From the NCBI RefSeq assembly GCF_900230285.1, contig NZ_OCNK01000005.1, positions 248,001-312,000 on the forward strand: a stretch of DNA of 64,000 nt, in the 5' to 3' direction. The notes below the pieces were generated by a model, which was not told where the DNA came from, ran no database searches, and saw only the letters and a list, made by a program, of their open reading frames with translations. Below are positions 37,299-44,538 of the stretch, piece after piece. Origin of the DNA: Blastococcus haudaquaticus (GTDB taxonomy: Bacteria; Actinomycetota; Actinomycetes; Mycobacteriales; Geodermatophilaceae). Each line of letters opens with the position of its first letter. The first letter of the stretch is position 1. Made by a program: the position numbers and the translations under genes.

Positions 37299-37799
37299 CT
37301 AGACGACCTGGTGCAGCCAGGTGACCGGGCTGCCGTCGCCGGCGTGCCGGTAGACCTCCAGGTCGGAGTCCCAGGCGGCGCCCAGGAGCTCGTCGACGCC
37401 GTGGCGGAAGGCCTCGGCGGACGACGCGGTGGCGGCCAGCTGCCGCAGCTGCTGCTCGCTGATCATGATGTCGCCGTTGGCGCTCGTGGGCGCACGGAAG
37501 ACGCCGTGACCGGGCACGTAGGACATGCGCTCGCCGTCGTTGCCGTGGCTCGCTTCCTCGGTGACCTCGAAGCGCAGCATCGGCCACGCCCGCAGGGCAG
37601 CGACCAGCCGGGCACCGGTACCGGGCGAACCGGTCCAGGCGACCTCAGCACGGTAGGAACCGTGCGCCGCGGGCTGCTCAGCCCACGACAGGGAGACCGG
37701 CGCGCCGACGACGCGTTCCAGCGCCCACTCGACATGCTGGCAGAGCGCCTTCGGGCACGCGTGCACGAAGACGACACCCTGGGTAGACCGTCGCTGCAC
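37299..37799 (-). CDS. DUF3145 domain-containing protein
   Basis: A 166-residue actinobacterial protein of unknown function. The N-terminal GVVFVHACPKALCQHVEWALE and the later RAWPMLRFEVTEEAS and WLHQVV ending are family features. In Streptomyces a DUF3145 gene also lies beside the fab locus, so a link with fatty acid synthesis is suspected only from that linkage. The GTG at 37799 has GGAGGTG at ideal spacing, better than the longer frame upstream. Confidence 0.9.
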   Translation of the reverse strand: MQRRSTQGVVFVHACPKALCQHVEWALERVVGAPVSLSWAEQPAAHGSYRAEVAWTGSPGTGARLVAALRAWPMLRFEVTEEASHGNDGERMSYVPGHGVFRAPTSANGDIMISEQQLRQLAATASSAEAFRHGVDELLGAAWDSDLEVYRHAGDGSPVTWLHQVV

Positions 37800-38176
37800 G
37801 AGGCACCTCCATCGACTCGATTGGTCTCGTCTTCCCCTACGGACCATTCGATTCGGTGACGCGCTGTATTCGGCAATGACGGAGCAGGGCTCCTGGGAAC
37901 AGTTTGCACGATGGAGGGGTGATCGCGCCAGCCCGGTTGGTACGGATGGTGCGAATGTGACGGAAGGTCACCGCTGTTCCGACTTATCCCTGGTCAGGTG
38001 CCATTACCACGCGTCCCGCGACACGTCCACCCCACCTGGCGCGTTGTCCGAGGACCCGCCCGGGGTCCTGCACCAGTGCCTGCACGGCACTGTCCGGCCG
38101 TGTGAGCAAGACCGCGCGACTGATCACGCAGGGTAGCCGCGACCCGCCGGCCGAGGGACGTCGACGCGCCAGGCCC
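37800..38176. other. 377-base gap with tandem hairpins
   Basis: No supported gene. The part next to DUF3145 is AT-richer and should hold its promoter. Further on are two perfect hairpins in tandem: 38051-38069 (arms AGGACCC/GGGTCCT) and 38074-38092 (arms CAGTGCC/GGCACTG). They could end the GGDEF transcript coming from the other side, or belong to a small RNA. Confidence 0.5.
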
Positions 38177-39316
38177 TCAGGAGGCGAGGCTGGTCACCCG
38201 GTCGCCCCCGGCGCCCTTCGACCGGTACATGGCGGCGTCCGCGCGGTGCATGAGGTCCTCGACGTCGTCCCCGGGCTCCACCTCGGCGACGCCGACGCTG
38301 GCCGTGACCCCGGCCGCGCCGCCCGCCTGGGCGACGGCCGCGCGGAGGCGCTCGGCGAGCACCTCACCGGACGTGCCCGTGGAGGCATCGGCCAGGACGG
38401 CGAACTCGTCGCCGCCCAGCCGGGCGACGGTGTCGGTCTCCCGGACCGCCGCGCCGAGCGCGATGCCGACGGCCTTGAGCATGGCGTCGCCGGCCGCGTG
38501 CCCGCCGGCGTCGTTGACGGCCTTGAAGCCGTCCAGGTCGACGAGGCAGACGACGCTCTGGTGCCCCCAGGCGGCGTCGGTCACCGCTCTCGTGACCCGG
38601 TCCATGAAGGCGCGCCGGTTGGGGATCCCGGTGAGCGGGTCGGTGGCGGCCAGCGTCTCCTGCGTGCGGACCAGCAGGACCTGCCGGTCGTAGGCGGCCC
38701 ACGAGTTGGCCGAGGCCAGCGCGCAGATCATCGTGATCGAGCCGAGCAGGGTGAGGAAGAACAGCCCCGAGGTGCTCACGCCGGGCAGTTCGACGAACAC
38801 GAAGTAGCTCGCGATCATGACCGAGCCCATGGCCACCACGCCGTACGGCGAGTAGGCGACCGCCATGTAGGTCAGGGTCACGAACAGCAGCCCGTCGAGC
38901 GGGCTGGCGGAACCGCCGTCCAGCCGGGTCCCGATGATGACCACCACGGTGGTGGCGATGCTCCACAGGTAGAACAGGGTCGGCCCGCGCGAGTCACGCA
39001 TCATCGCCCGCAGCGGCAGCAGCAGGAGCCCGGGGACGGCGAGGATCACCGCGCCGGCGAGCGCCAGGATCACCGGGTGCTGGCGCCCGGGGGTGTCGGT
39101 GAGGAACACGTAGCCGACCGTCGACCAGGCGGCGATCTCGGTCAGCCACACCCCGTTGCGCACGTGGCGCACCCAGTAGGCGGCCCGGTCGTCGTCCTCG
39201 GCCAGCGGGCGGTAGAGGCCGGCGCGCAGCGCGGCAGCCATGGCGCCCATTCGGCCCGGCCGGGGAACGGCAGGCGCGTTGGCGGCCCGGCGGTCCCCAG
39301 GCAGTCGATCGGTCAC
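38177..39316 (-). CDS. Membrane-bound diguanylate cyclase (GGDEF)
   Basis: A 379-residue protein. Residues about 55-205 hold five to six membrane helices, followed by a short helix and a GGDEF domain with DPLTGIPNRRAF near 225 and intact RLGGDEFAV near 300. No EAL domain and no obvious inhibitory RxxD site were seen. It should make c-di-GMP in response to a membrane signal. The GTG at 39316 opens the frame; an internal ATG near 39250 is possible. Confidence 0.9.
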   Translation of the reverse strand: MTDRLPGDRRAANAPAVPRPGRMGAMAAALRAGLYRPLAEDDDRAAYWVRHVRNGVWLTEIAAWSTVGYVFLTDTPGRQHPVILALAGAVILAVPGLLLLPLRAMMRDSRGPTLFYLWSIATTVVVIIGTRLDGGSASPLDGLLFVTLTYMAVAYSPYGVVAMGSVMIASYFVFVELPGVSTSGLFFLTLLGSITMICALASANSWAAYDRQVLLVRTQETLAATDPLTGIPNRRAFMDRVTRAVTDAAWGHQSVVCLVDLDGFKAVNDAGGHAAGDAMLKAVGIALGAAVRETDTVARLGGDEFAVLADASTGTSGEVLAERLRAAVAQAGGAAGVTASVGVAEVEPGDDVEDLMHRADAAMYRSKGAGGDRVTSLAS

Positions 39317-39462
39317 GGTCCAGCGATCGACCGTCCCGTGCCTGTCCTTGACACCCGACTCACCCCTCGGAGGGAGGCAGCGTTTCCCGTGGAGTGGCGC
39401 GTGCCACGTCCGTGCCGGTCGACGGGACGCCTGACCGCACGCCGTCGGGGTAGGTCGGCGGT

Positions 39463-40356
39463 GTGGGACGACACCAGGGCATGGCCGACGCCGGGCGGGA
39501 CGCGGTCGCGGGCAGGGTGCTGAGCGCCTGGGACGCGTTCATCGAGCGCGCGGAGTCGGTCGACCTCGGCCGGCCCTCCCGGCTCAGTGGCTGGCGCGCG
39601 CAGGAGATCTGCGTGCACCTCGGCTGCTGGGACGACCACACCCCCATGGCCGACCTCGTCGCCTCGGCCCGCGCGGGCGGCACGGGCGCCGTCCCGGACG
39701 TCGACGCGACGAACGCCCGGGTCATCGCCGCACACCGCGATGCCTCCCGCGACGAGGTGCTGGCCGGCCTGCACCGCAACCGCGAGGCCACGGCCCGGTA
39801 CCTCGCGGACGAGCCGCAGGAGCTGGACACCGCGCCGACGGTCTCCGTGGTCGGCCGCATCCCGCTGCTGAGCGTCGTCCTCGGCCAGGCCTACGAGCTC
39901 GCCGTCCACGGCCTCGACCTGGTCTCCTGCGGGGCCGCTCCCCCGCCACCAGAGGTCCTGCAGTCCGGGCTGGCCGCGCTGACCGACGTCACCGGCGGGC
40001 TCGCGGCGTCGATGTCCATCGACGGCGAGGTCACCCTCGCCACACCCGACGGCGGTTGGACCTTCGTGTCCGCAAGCGGTGGGTGGACGGTGCAGCAGGT
40101 GGCGGCGGGGCGGATCGACGGCCCCGCCGTGGAGGGGCCGGCGGACCTGCTCCTGGAGGCGGCCTCCGGCCGGATCAACCCGGTGCCGGCGGTGGCCCGG
40201 CGGAAGCTCAAGGTGCACGACGTCGGCGGTCTGCTCCAGCTGGCCCCGATCGTGCAGGCCGTGCCCGGCATCCCGGGCGGGCCCATCCTGCAGCTCGCGG
40301 CGCGCACCGTCGGCGGCGCGGGCGGCATGCTCGGCCGGCTCTTCCGGAAGGGCTAG
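39463..40356 (+). CDS. MDMPI (mycothiol-dependent maleylpyruvate isomerase) N-terminal domain protein
   Basis: A 297-residue soluble protein. The first half is a DinB-like four-helix domain with LSGWRAQEICVHLGCWDDH near 42-60, as in mycothiol-dependent maleylpyruvate isomerases. The C-terminal half resembles an SCP2-like lipid or cofactor domain. Many family members are metal-dependent mycothiol transferases. The start is uncertain: GTG 39463 or ATG 39481, neither with a strong ribosome site. Confidence 0.72.
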   Translation: MGRHQGMADAGRDAVAGRVLSAWDAFIERAESVDLGRPSRLSGWRAQEICVHLGCWDDHTPMADLVASARAGGTGAVPDVDATNARVIAAHRDASRDEVLAGLHRNREATARYLADEPQELDTAPTVSVVGRIPLLSVVLGQAYELAVHGLDLVSCGAAPPPPEVLQSGLAALTDVTGGLAASMSIDGEVTLATPDGGWTFVSASGGWTVQQVAAGRIDGPAVEGPADLLLEAASGRINPVPAVARRKLKVHDVGGLLQLAPIVQAVPGIPGGPILQLAARTVGGAGGMLGRLFRKG

Positions 40357-40368
40357 ATGTCCTGACAG

Positions 40369-41028
40369 CTAGGAGCCGGAGGGGAGACGCCGGCGTCGCA
40401 CGACCAGGATTCCGAGCAGGAACAGCCCCAGTGCTGCGGCGACCAGCGGGGCGGCCGTGGCGGTGGTCGATCCGGCCAGCACACCGGCCGACGCCCCGAT
40501 GCCGACCTGGACGAGGGTCCCGGGCACCAGCCCGATCGCCGTCGCCAGCGCGTAGGGCCACAGCCGCACCGCGGTCACCCCGGCGCCGTAGCTGAGCAGG
40601 ACGAAGGGGACGACGGGCAGCAGCCGGCCACCCAGGACGGCCCAGAACCCACGGTCGGCCATGAGCCGGTCCACGGCCTCCAACCGGTGACCGAGCACTC
40701 GGGTGACCGCCTCCCGGCCGAGGAGCCGAGCCAGCCCGAAGGCGGCCAGACCTGCCAGCATCCCGCCGGCCAGCGCCACGGCGGTGCCGGGGCCGAAGCC
40801 GGCGACGACCCCGACCAGCACCGATACCGCCGACCGCGGGACCGGCGCCATCAGGACCAGCGCCACGCCCAGCGCCAGCCCCACCCAGGCCACTCCCCCG
40901 GCGCCGTCGAGCCAGGTCCGCACCGTGGGCACGCCCGGGAGGTCGACGGTCAGGGCGAGGACCAGACCGGCGACGAGCAGCACGCCCAGCACGGCCGCAC
41001 GCACCCATGCCCGCGCCGCCCCCGTCAC
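40369..41028 (-). CDS. TVP38/TMEM64 (DedA/VTT domain) membrane protein
   Basis: A 219-residue integral membrane protein with about five hydrophobic segments. The VTT-domain motif is visible: APVPRSAVSVLVGVVAGFGPG near 62-82, then GRLLPVVPFVLLSYGAG near 132-148. Relatives act in lipid scrambling or polyprenyl phosphate transport. It starts at GTG 41028 and converges on the MDMPI gene with a 12-base gap. Confidence 0.86.
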   Translation of the reverse strand: MTGAARAWVRAAVLGVLLVAGLVLALTVDLPGVPTVRTWLDGAGGVAWVGLALGVALVLMAPVPRSAVSVLVGVVAGFGPGTAVALAGGMLAGLAAFGLARLLGREAVTRVLGHRLEAVDRLMADRGFWAVLGGRLLPVVPFVLLSYGAGVTAVRLWPYALATAIGLVPGTLVQVGIGASAGVLAGSTTATAAPLVAAALGLFLLGILVVRRRRLPSGS

Positions 41029-41059
41029 CGGCCCATCCTCGCCGAGCCGTGGGATCGGG

Positions 41060-42289
41060 TCAGCAGCCCCCGCCGAGCGAGATGCCGCGGGCGCTCAGCC
41101 ACGGCACCGGGTTGCCGCGGTTGGCGTAGAGCCCGCCGGTGTGCACCTCGAAGTGCAGGTGCGGACCGGTGGACTGCCCGCGGTTGCCGACCTCGGCGAT
41201 CTGCTGGCCGCCCTGCACCACCTGGCCGGCCGAGACGAACATCTGGTTGACGTGCCCGTAGAGGGTGATCGAGCCGTCCCCGTGCTGAACGGCGACGGCC
41301 AGGCCGAAGCCGCTGGCGGCACCGGCCGAGAGGACGACGCCGTCCTCGGGTGTGTAGACCGGCGTCCCGATGGGGGCCGCGATGTCGATCCCGGCGTGCA
41401 GGGTCCCCCAGCGGGAGCCGTAGCAGGAGGTGACCCGTCCGGTGGTCGGGGCGACGGCGCCACCGGCGGCGGCAGTCACCGTCGGGGCCGTCGTGGCCGC
41501 CTGCTGGGCCGCCCACGTGGCCTCGGCGTCCCGCTCGCCCTGGAGCCTCAGCAGCTTGATCTCCGCATCGCGCAGCTGCGCGTCCAGCGCCGCCTTCTCG
41601 GCGGCGACCGCGTCGTACGTCCCCTGCGCGGTGGCCAGCTGTTCGTTCGCGGCGGCCTCCTTCTCCGCCGCGGTGCGTGCGAGCTGATCGCGCTCCTGCA
41701 CGGCGGTGCGGGCGGCACGGTCGGCCCGGGCCACCTGCGCCTCGGCCGTCTCGAGCTGCTCGAGCACCGCGGTGCGCTCCTCGCCCAGTTGCTCCAGGGT
41801 GGCCGCCTGCTGCAGGACCTCGGTCGGGCTGTCCGCGTCGAGCAGGATGGCGACGTCGCCGAACGTGTCACCTCCGCCCATGTAGGCCTCGCGGCCGATC
41901 GCCGAGACCTCGTCCTCGGTGTCCTCGACGGCGCCGCGCGCCTCGGCGAGGCGGGTCGCGGTGGCGGTCGCCTCCGCCTGGGCGGCGGCCAGGGCGGCCT
42001 GCGCGGCGAGGGCCTCCCCGCTCGCGGCCTCGGCCTCCAGGGTCATCCGCTGGAGGGTCTGCTCGGCCTCGGTGACACGGGCGCCGATCGCGGCGACCTC
42101 CGCGGCGACGGCGTCGTGCGTGGAGCGTGCGTCGGAGACGCCGTCCCCGGGCGCGGCGTGCGCGGGCGACGTGGCCAGGAGCGCAGCGGTCAGGGCGCCG
42201 GCGACGAGCGTGGCTCGCCGGAGGGGCCGGGGACGGCGCTGGAGGAGCGGCTGGGCATGGGTCGGAACGGTGTGGTGCTGGGTCGCCAA
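41060..42289 (-). CDS. Secreted M23 peptidoglycan endopeptidase
   Basis: A 409-residue cell-wall hydrolase. A signal peptide covers about residues 1-46 (cleavage after SPAHA). A long Ala/Glu-rich coiled coil follows at about 50-245, and then a LytM domain with zinc motifs HAGIDIA near 298 and HLHFEVH near 377. It resembles activator-linked amidase partners and RipA-type separators in layout. The start appears to be TTG at 42289, as no ATG or GTG fits before the signal peptide. It lies directly behind a c-di-AMP riboswitch. Confidence 0.92.
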   Translation of the reverse strand: MATQHHTVPTHAQPLLQRRPRPLRRATLVAGALTAALLATSPAHAAPGDGVSDARSTHDAVAAEVAAIGARVTEAEQTLQRMTLEAEAASGEALAAQAALAAAQAEATATATRLAEARGAVEDTEDEVSAIGREAYMGGGDTFGDVAILLDADSPTEVLQQAATLEQLGEERTAVLEQLETAEAQVARADRAARTAVQERDQLARTAAEKEAAANEQLATAQGTYDAVAAEKAALDAQLRDAEIKLLRLQGERDAEATWAAQQAATTAPTVTAAAGGAVAPTTGRVTSCYGSRWGTLHAGIDIAAPIGTPVYTPEDGVVLSAGAASGFGLAVAVQHGDGSITLYGHVNQMFVSAGQVVQGGQQIAEVGNRGQSTGPHLHFEVHTGGLYANRGNPVPWLSARGISLGGGC

Positions 42290-42300
42290 AGCGACGCTTC

Positions 42301-42455
42301 TCCTGTCTTCGCGTCCGCCTACCGAGTTAGCTGACGGGTTCGGGTCGAAGTCGCCCTACGCACCCGCGTCCGGTGAACGCGGGCGTGATTCACCCCAGTA
42401 CTGCGGTGGTTCCCCGGTCCGCGCGGCCGTTCAGGCCGACGCAGTTCGGCGGGGC
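42301..42455 (-). promoter_or_regulatory. Cyclic-di-AMP (ydaO/yuaA) riboswitch
   Basis: On the minus strand the leader shows the ordered conserved segments of the ydaO aptamer: CGGGGAACCAC, then GGGGTGAATC, then a GCCCGCGT/ACGCGGGT-type helix, then GTAGGGCGAC, then CCGAACCCGTCAGCTAAC, then CGGTAGGCG, and GAAGACAGGAGAAG at the end. The last segment doubles as the ribosome site of the M23 peptidase. In actinobacteria this class controls cell-wall hydrolases and usually turns expression off when c-di-AMP is high. Confidence 0.9.
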
Positions 42456-42621
42456 CCGTCCGATGCCCTCTGGGTTCGAGGGGCGGTTGTCGTGCGGGCC
42501 GCGAACCAACGTACGTGGGGCCGGAGCGGATGTCACGGCGAGGTAACGAGGCGCAGGTCAGCCCCCTGCGGTCCCCACGGGCGAGGCCGCCGGGGCCCGA
42601 TCTGGCAGGCTGTCCGGCGTC

Positions 42622-42698
42622 GGGGCGGTAGCTCAGCCGGTCAGAGCATGGGACTCATAATCCCTGGGTCGTGGGTTCGAGCCCCACCCGCCCCACCA
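42622..42698 (+). tRNA. tRNA with CAT anticodon (Ile2 or elongator Met)
   Basis: Acceptor arms GGGGCGG and CCGCCCC pair exactly, and the D arm, the anticodon loop CTCATAA, the T arm GTGGGTTCGAGCCCCAC and an encoded CCA are all regular. A CAT anticodon serves elongator Met, or Ile if modified to lysidine. The variable loop TGGGTCG resembles Ile2 more than Met, but I cannot decide. Confidence 0.93.
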
Positions 42699-42962
42699 CC
42701 AGGCAAATACACGGGTACTGGATCCCGCACAGCGCGGTCCTGCTGGTCGTGGCGCCCCTCCGGCCGCTGGCGCGGGTGCTCTGCTCCAGCACGGACCAGC
42801 CGGTCCTGATCGACGCCCTACACCGGTTCTCGCCGCGCTGGACGGGCTGACCGGGTCTGACGGTTCGACCTGATGACGACCGTCTGCCACCCAGCTCCGG
42901 GCGGGTGAGTGCGTCGTTCGCCGCCGTCGCCAAGCACGCCTTGCCCGGGAGCCGGCGGCGGC
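42699..42962. other. Gap after the tRNA with a possible gene remnant
   Basis: No intact gene. On the plus strand an open frame without a start runs from 42716 to a TGA at 42848-42850 (YWIPHSAVLLVVAPLRPL, then a 26-residue remainder) and could be the tail of a lost protein. I do not recognise it. The antisense reading of the tRNA gives a false peptide. Confidence 0.3.
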
Positions 42963-43383
42963 TCAGGCGGCGGGCCGATCCGGCAGCTCGACGCAGTCCC
43001 AGTGCGTCTCCTCTCCAGGCGGGTGGTCGATCACCCCGGCTGGCCGGCCTTGGCCGGGGCGCGGTTCGCATTGCGGTCGCAGGTTCCGGGCGCGCAGCTG
43101 GCGGGTGAAGCTGGAGTACACGCGGTCGTAGCTGAGCGCAGTGACCTCGTCGAACGGGGTCATGGCCCACACATGCGGATCCTCGGACAGCCGGGCTCGG
43201 CAGTAGTCGATGAACGGGGCGAACAGGTCCGGTCCGGCCGGGGCGCTGACTCCGGCCTGGCGGCCGGTCAGGTAGGCACGGATCGTCCTGCGGTCTTGGC
43301 TCAGGTGTCTGGTGATCGCCGAGATCGTCCAGCCTGGCGACGAAGCGCGTGCACGCGTCGATGTCGTCCTCCCGTGTGAGCAT
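42963..43383 (-). pseudogene. IS21 family transposase (IstA) N-terminal remnant
   Basis: A decayed transposase fragment. From ATG 43383 the frame encodes MLTREDDIDA, typical of IS21-family IstA. The expected HALRRQ lies in another frame, and GWTISAITRHLSQDRRTIR and the rest run in a third frame through FIDYCRARL and HPPGEETHWDCVELPD to a stop at 42963. So there are two frameshifts near 43340-43360, and only about 140 residues remain of some 400-530. The helix-turn-helix is mostly intact but the catalytic DDE core is missing, and no istB was found. GTGGGGACTTTC-like sequence upstream may be the left end. Confidence 0.82.
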
Positions 43384-43722
43384 GAGAGGCAGGGTTCCTT
43401 CGAGGTGGTGCTGTGGTCAGAGATCGCCATCCTCGGAGGAGCCCCCGTCTCTGGCGGAGTCCACGGGTGGGGACTTTCAGCAAGCTGGTCTAAGGACTCT
43501 CGGCCGAGCGCCGTCAGACGAGCGCCCCTGCGCGGGGCTCGGGCTGGAAACCAGCGAAGCATGGCCGATCTGGCACTGGCATAAGCCAGCCAGGACCGCC
43601 ATCGTTATCGCAGGCGGCGATTCGCTCTTTCGTTCAAGGGCGGTGCGCCGCACAACGGATTGGGTCGCTCACCCATCCGATCCCACTCTGCGGCGGAGAA
43701 TACGAGAAGGGAACGTCGAACG
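43384..43722. other. Gap between IS remnant and GyrI-like gene
   Basis: No supported gene. The part up to about 43500 is probably the outer end of the IS21 element. The last hundred bases are less GC-rich than the chromosome average and should hold the promoter of the GyrI-like gene, whose ribosome site GAGAAGGGA is at about 43704-43712. Confidence 0.4.
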
Positions 43723-44226
43723 GTGACGTTAGAAGTCCTACAGCTGACTGCACAGCCCATCGTCAGCATCAGAGGAATCATCAAGGTTCCCGACCTCGAG
43801 GTAGCAATGGATGACCGCGTTCCCGCTCTGCGCGAGTACGTGACACGCCACCAGACACGGCCGACAGGCCCGACCTTTGTGCGCTACCACATGTTCCCCA
43901 GCATCGGGCCGAACGATGACGTGGCGGACCTCGAGGCCGATGTTGAACAAGGATTTCCGGTCATGGCAGCCTTACCTGACGAAGGCCCGATAAGAGCCGC
44001 CGAACTACCCCACGGTCGTGCAGTGACCGCAAATTATATTGGTGTCCCGAAAGGGCTAGGTGCAGCGTATGCAAGTATCTCCGCTTGGATGCAGGAGAAC
44101 AATCAGCAGCCGTCTGGTCCGGCGTGGGAGATCTACCACTTCATCGATTTCGACCAGTTCACCAAGCACGCCAGTCTCCCTGACCCAGCAACATGGCACC
44201 ATCAAATTGTGCAGCCGATCACATGA
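43723..44226 (+). CDS. Stand-alone GyrI-like / AraC effector-binding domain protein
   Basis: A 167-residue single-domain protein of the GyrI-like small-molecule-binding fold. Features include VSIRGIIKVPDLE at the start, FVRYHMF, a strand with DVADLEADVEQGFPV, and GPAWEIYHF near the end (conserved Glu in WEIY). There is no DNA-binding domain. Such proteins bind hydrophobic cations or drugs, and some hydrolyse cyclopropanoids. Codons ending in A or T are frequent (TTA, ATT, AAT), unlike all neighbours, which points to recent transfer. The GTG at 43723 has a good ribosome site. Confidence 0.78.
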   Translation: MTLEVLQLTAQPIVSIRGIIKVPDLEVAMDDRVPALREYVTRHQTRPTGPTFVRYHMFPSIGPNDDVADLEADVEQGFPVMAALPDEGPIRAAELPHGRAVTANYIGVPKGLGAAYASISAWMQENNQQPSGPAWEIYHFIDFDQFTKHASLPDPATWHHQIVQPIT

Positions 44227-44271
44227 GCAACGCGGCCTGTCGCGCCTCAGTGCGGCAGGCCGTGTTGCTCA
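44224..44271 (+). terminator. Terminator overlapping the GyrI-like stop codon
   Basis: Arms TGAGCAACGCGGCCTG (44224-44239) and CAGGCCGTGTTGCTCA (44256-44271) pair at 15 of 16 positions with a 16-base loop. The left arm begins with the TGA stop itself. Confidence 0.85.
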
Positions 44272-44538
44272 GCGTCGCCTTGGGCGGATTTCAGGGGTGC
44301 GTCGTCGCACTACCGGCTGATTGAAGCAATTGGCGCGCTGCCCTACCCGAAGGGGCCCCTCCGGACGGCAAGTGTGCGGGCCGGCAGTCCGGCACGGTCC
44401 GCGGTCGTACGACGGGAGAGTCGCCCGGAAGGCGGGCTCTGGGACACCGTCACGAGGACGGCTGCACGTGGAGGCGTCAGACGGTTTGGCCGAGAAATTC
44501 TCTTTGGCGAGCCCGGCTGTGTCGCTTGCTGCCCTCGC
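44272..44538. other. 267-base gap after the terminator
   Basis: No gene or recognised site. It separates the GyrI-like gene from the 3' end of the acyltransferase on the other strand. Codon-like structure is absent in all frames. Confidence 0.4.

Noticed and set aside
42633-42890. A short minus-strand protein ending in SNPRPRDYESHALTG
   Set aside because: That peptide is the well-known false product of reading a tRNA gene on the opposite strand.
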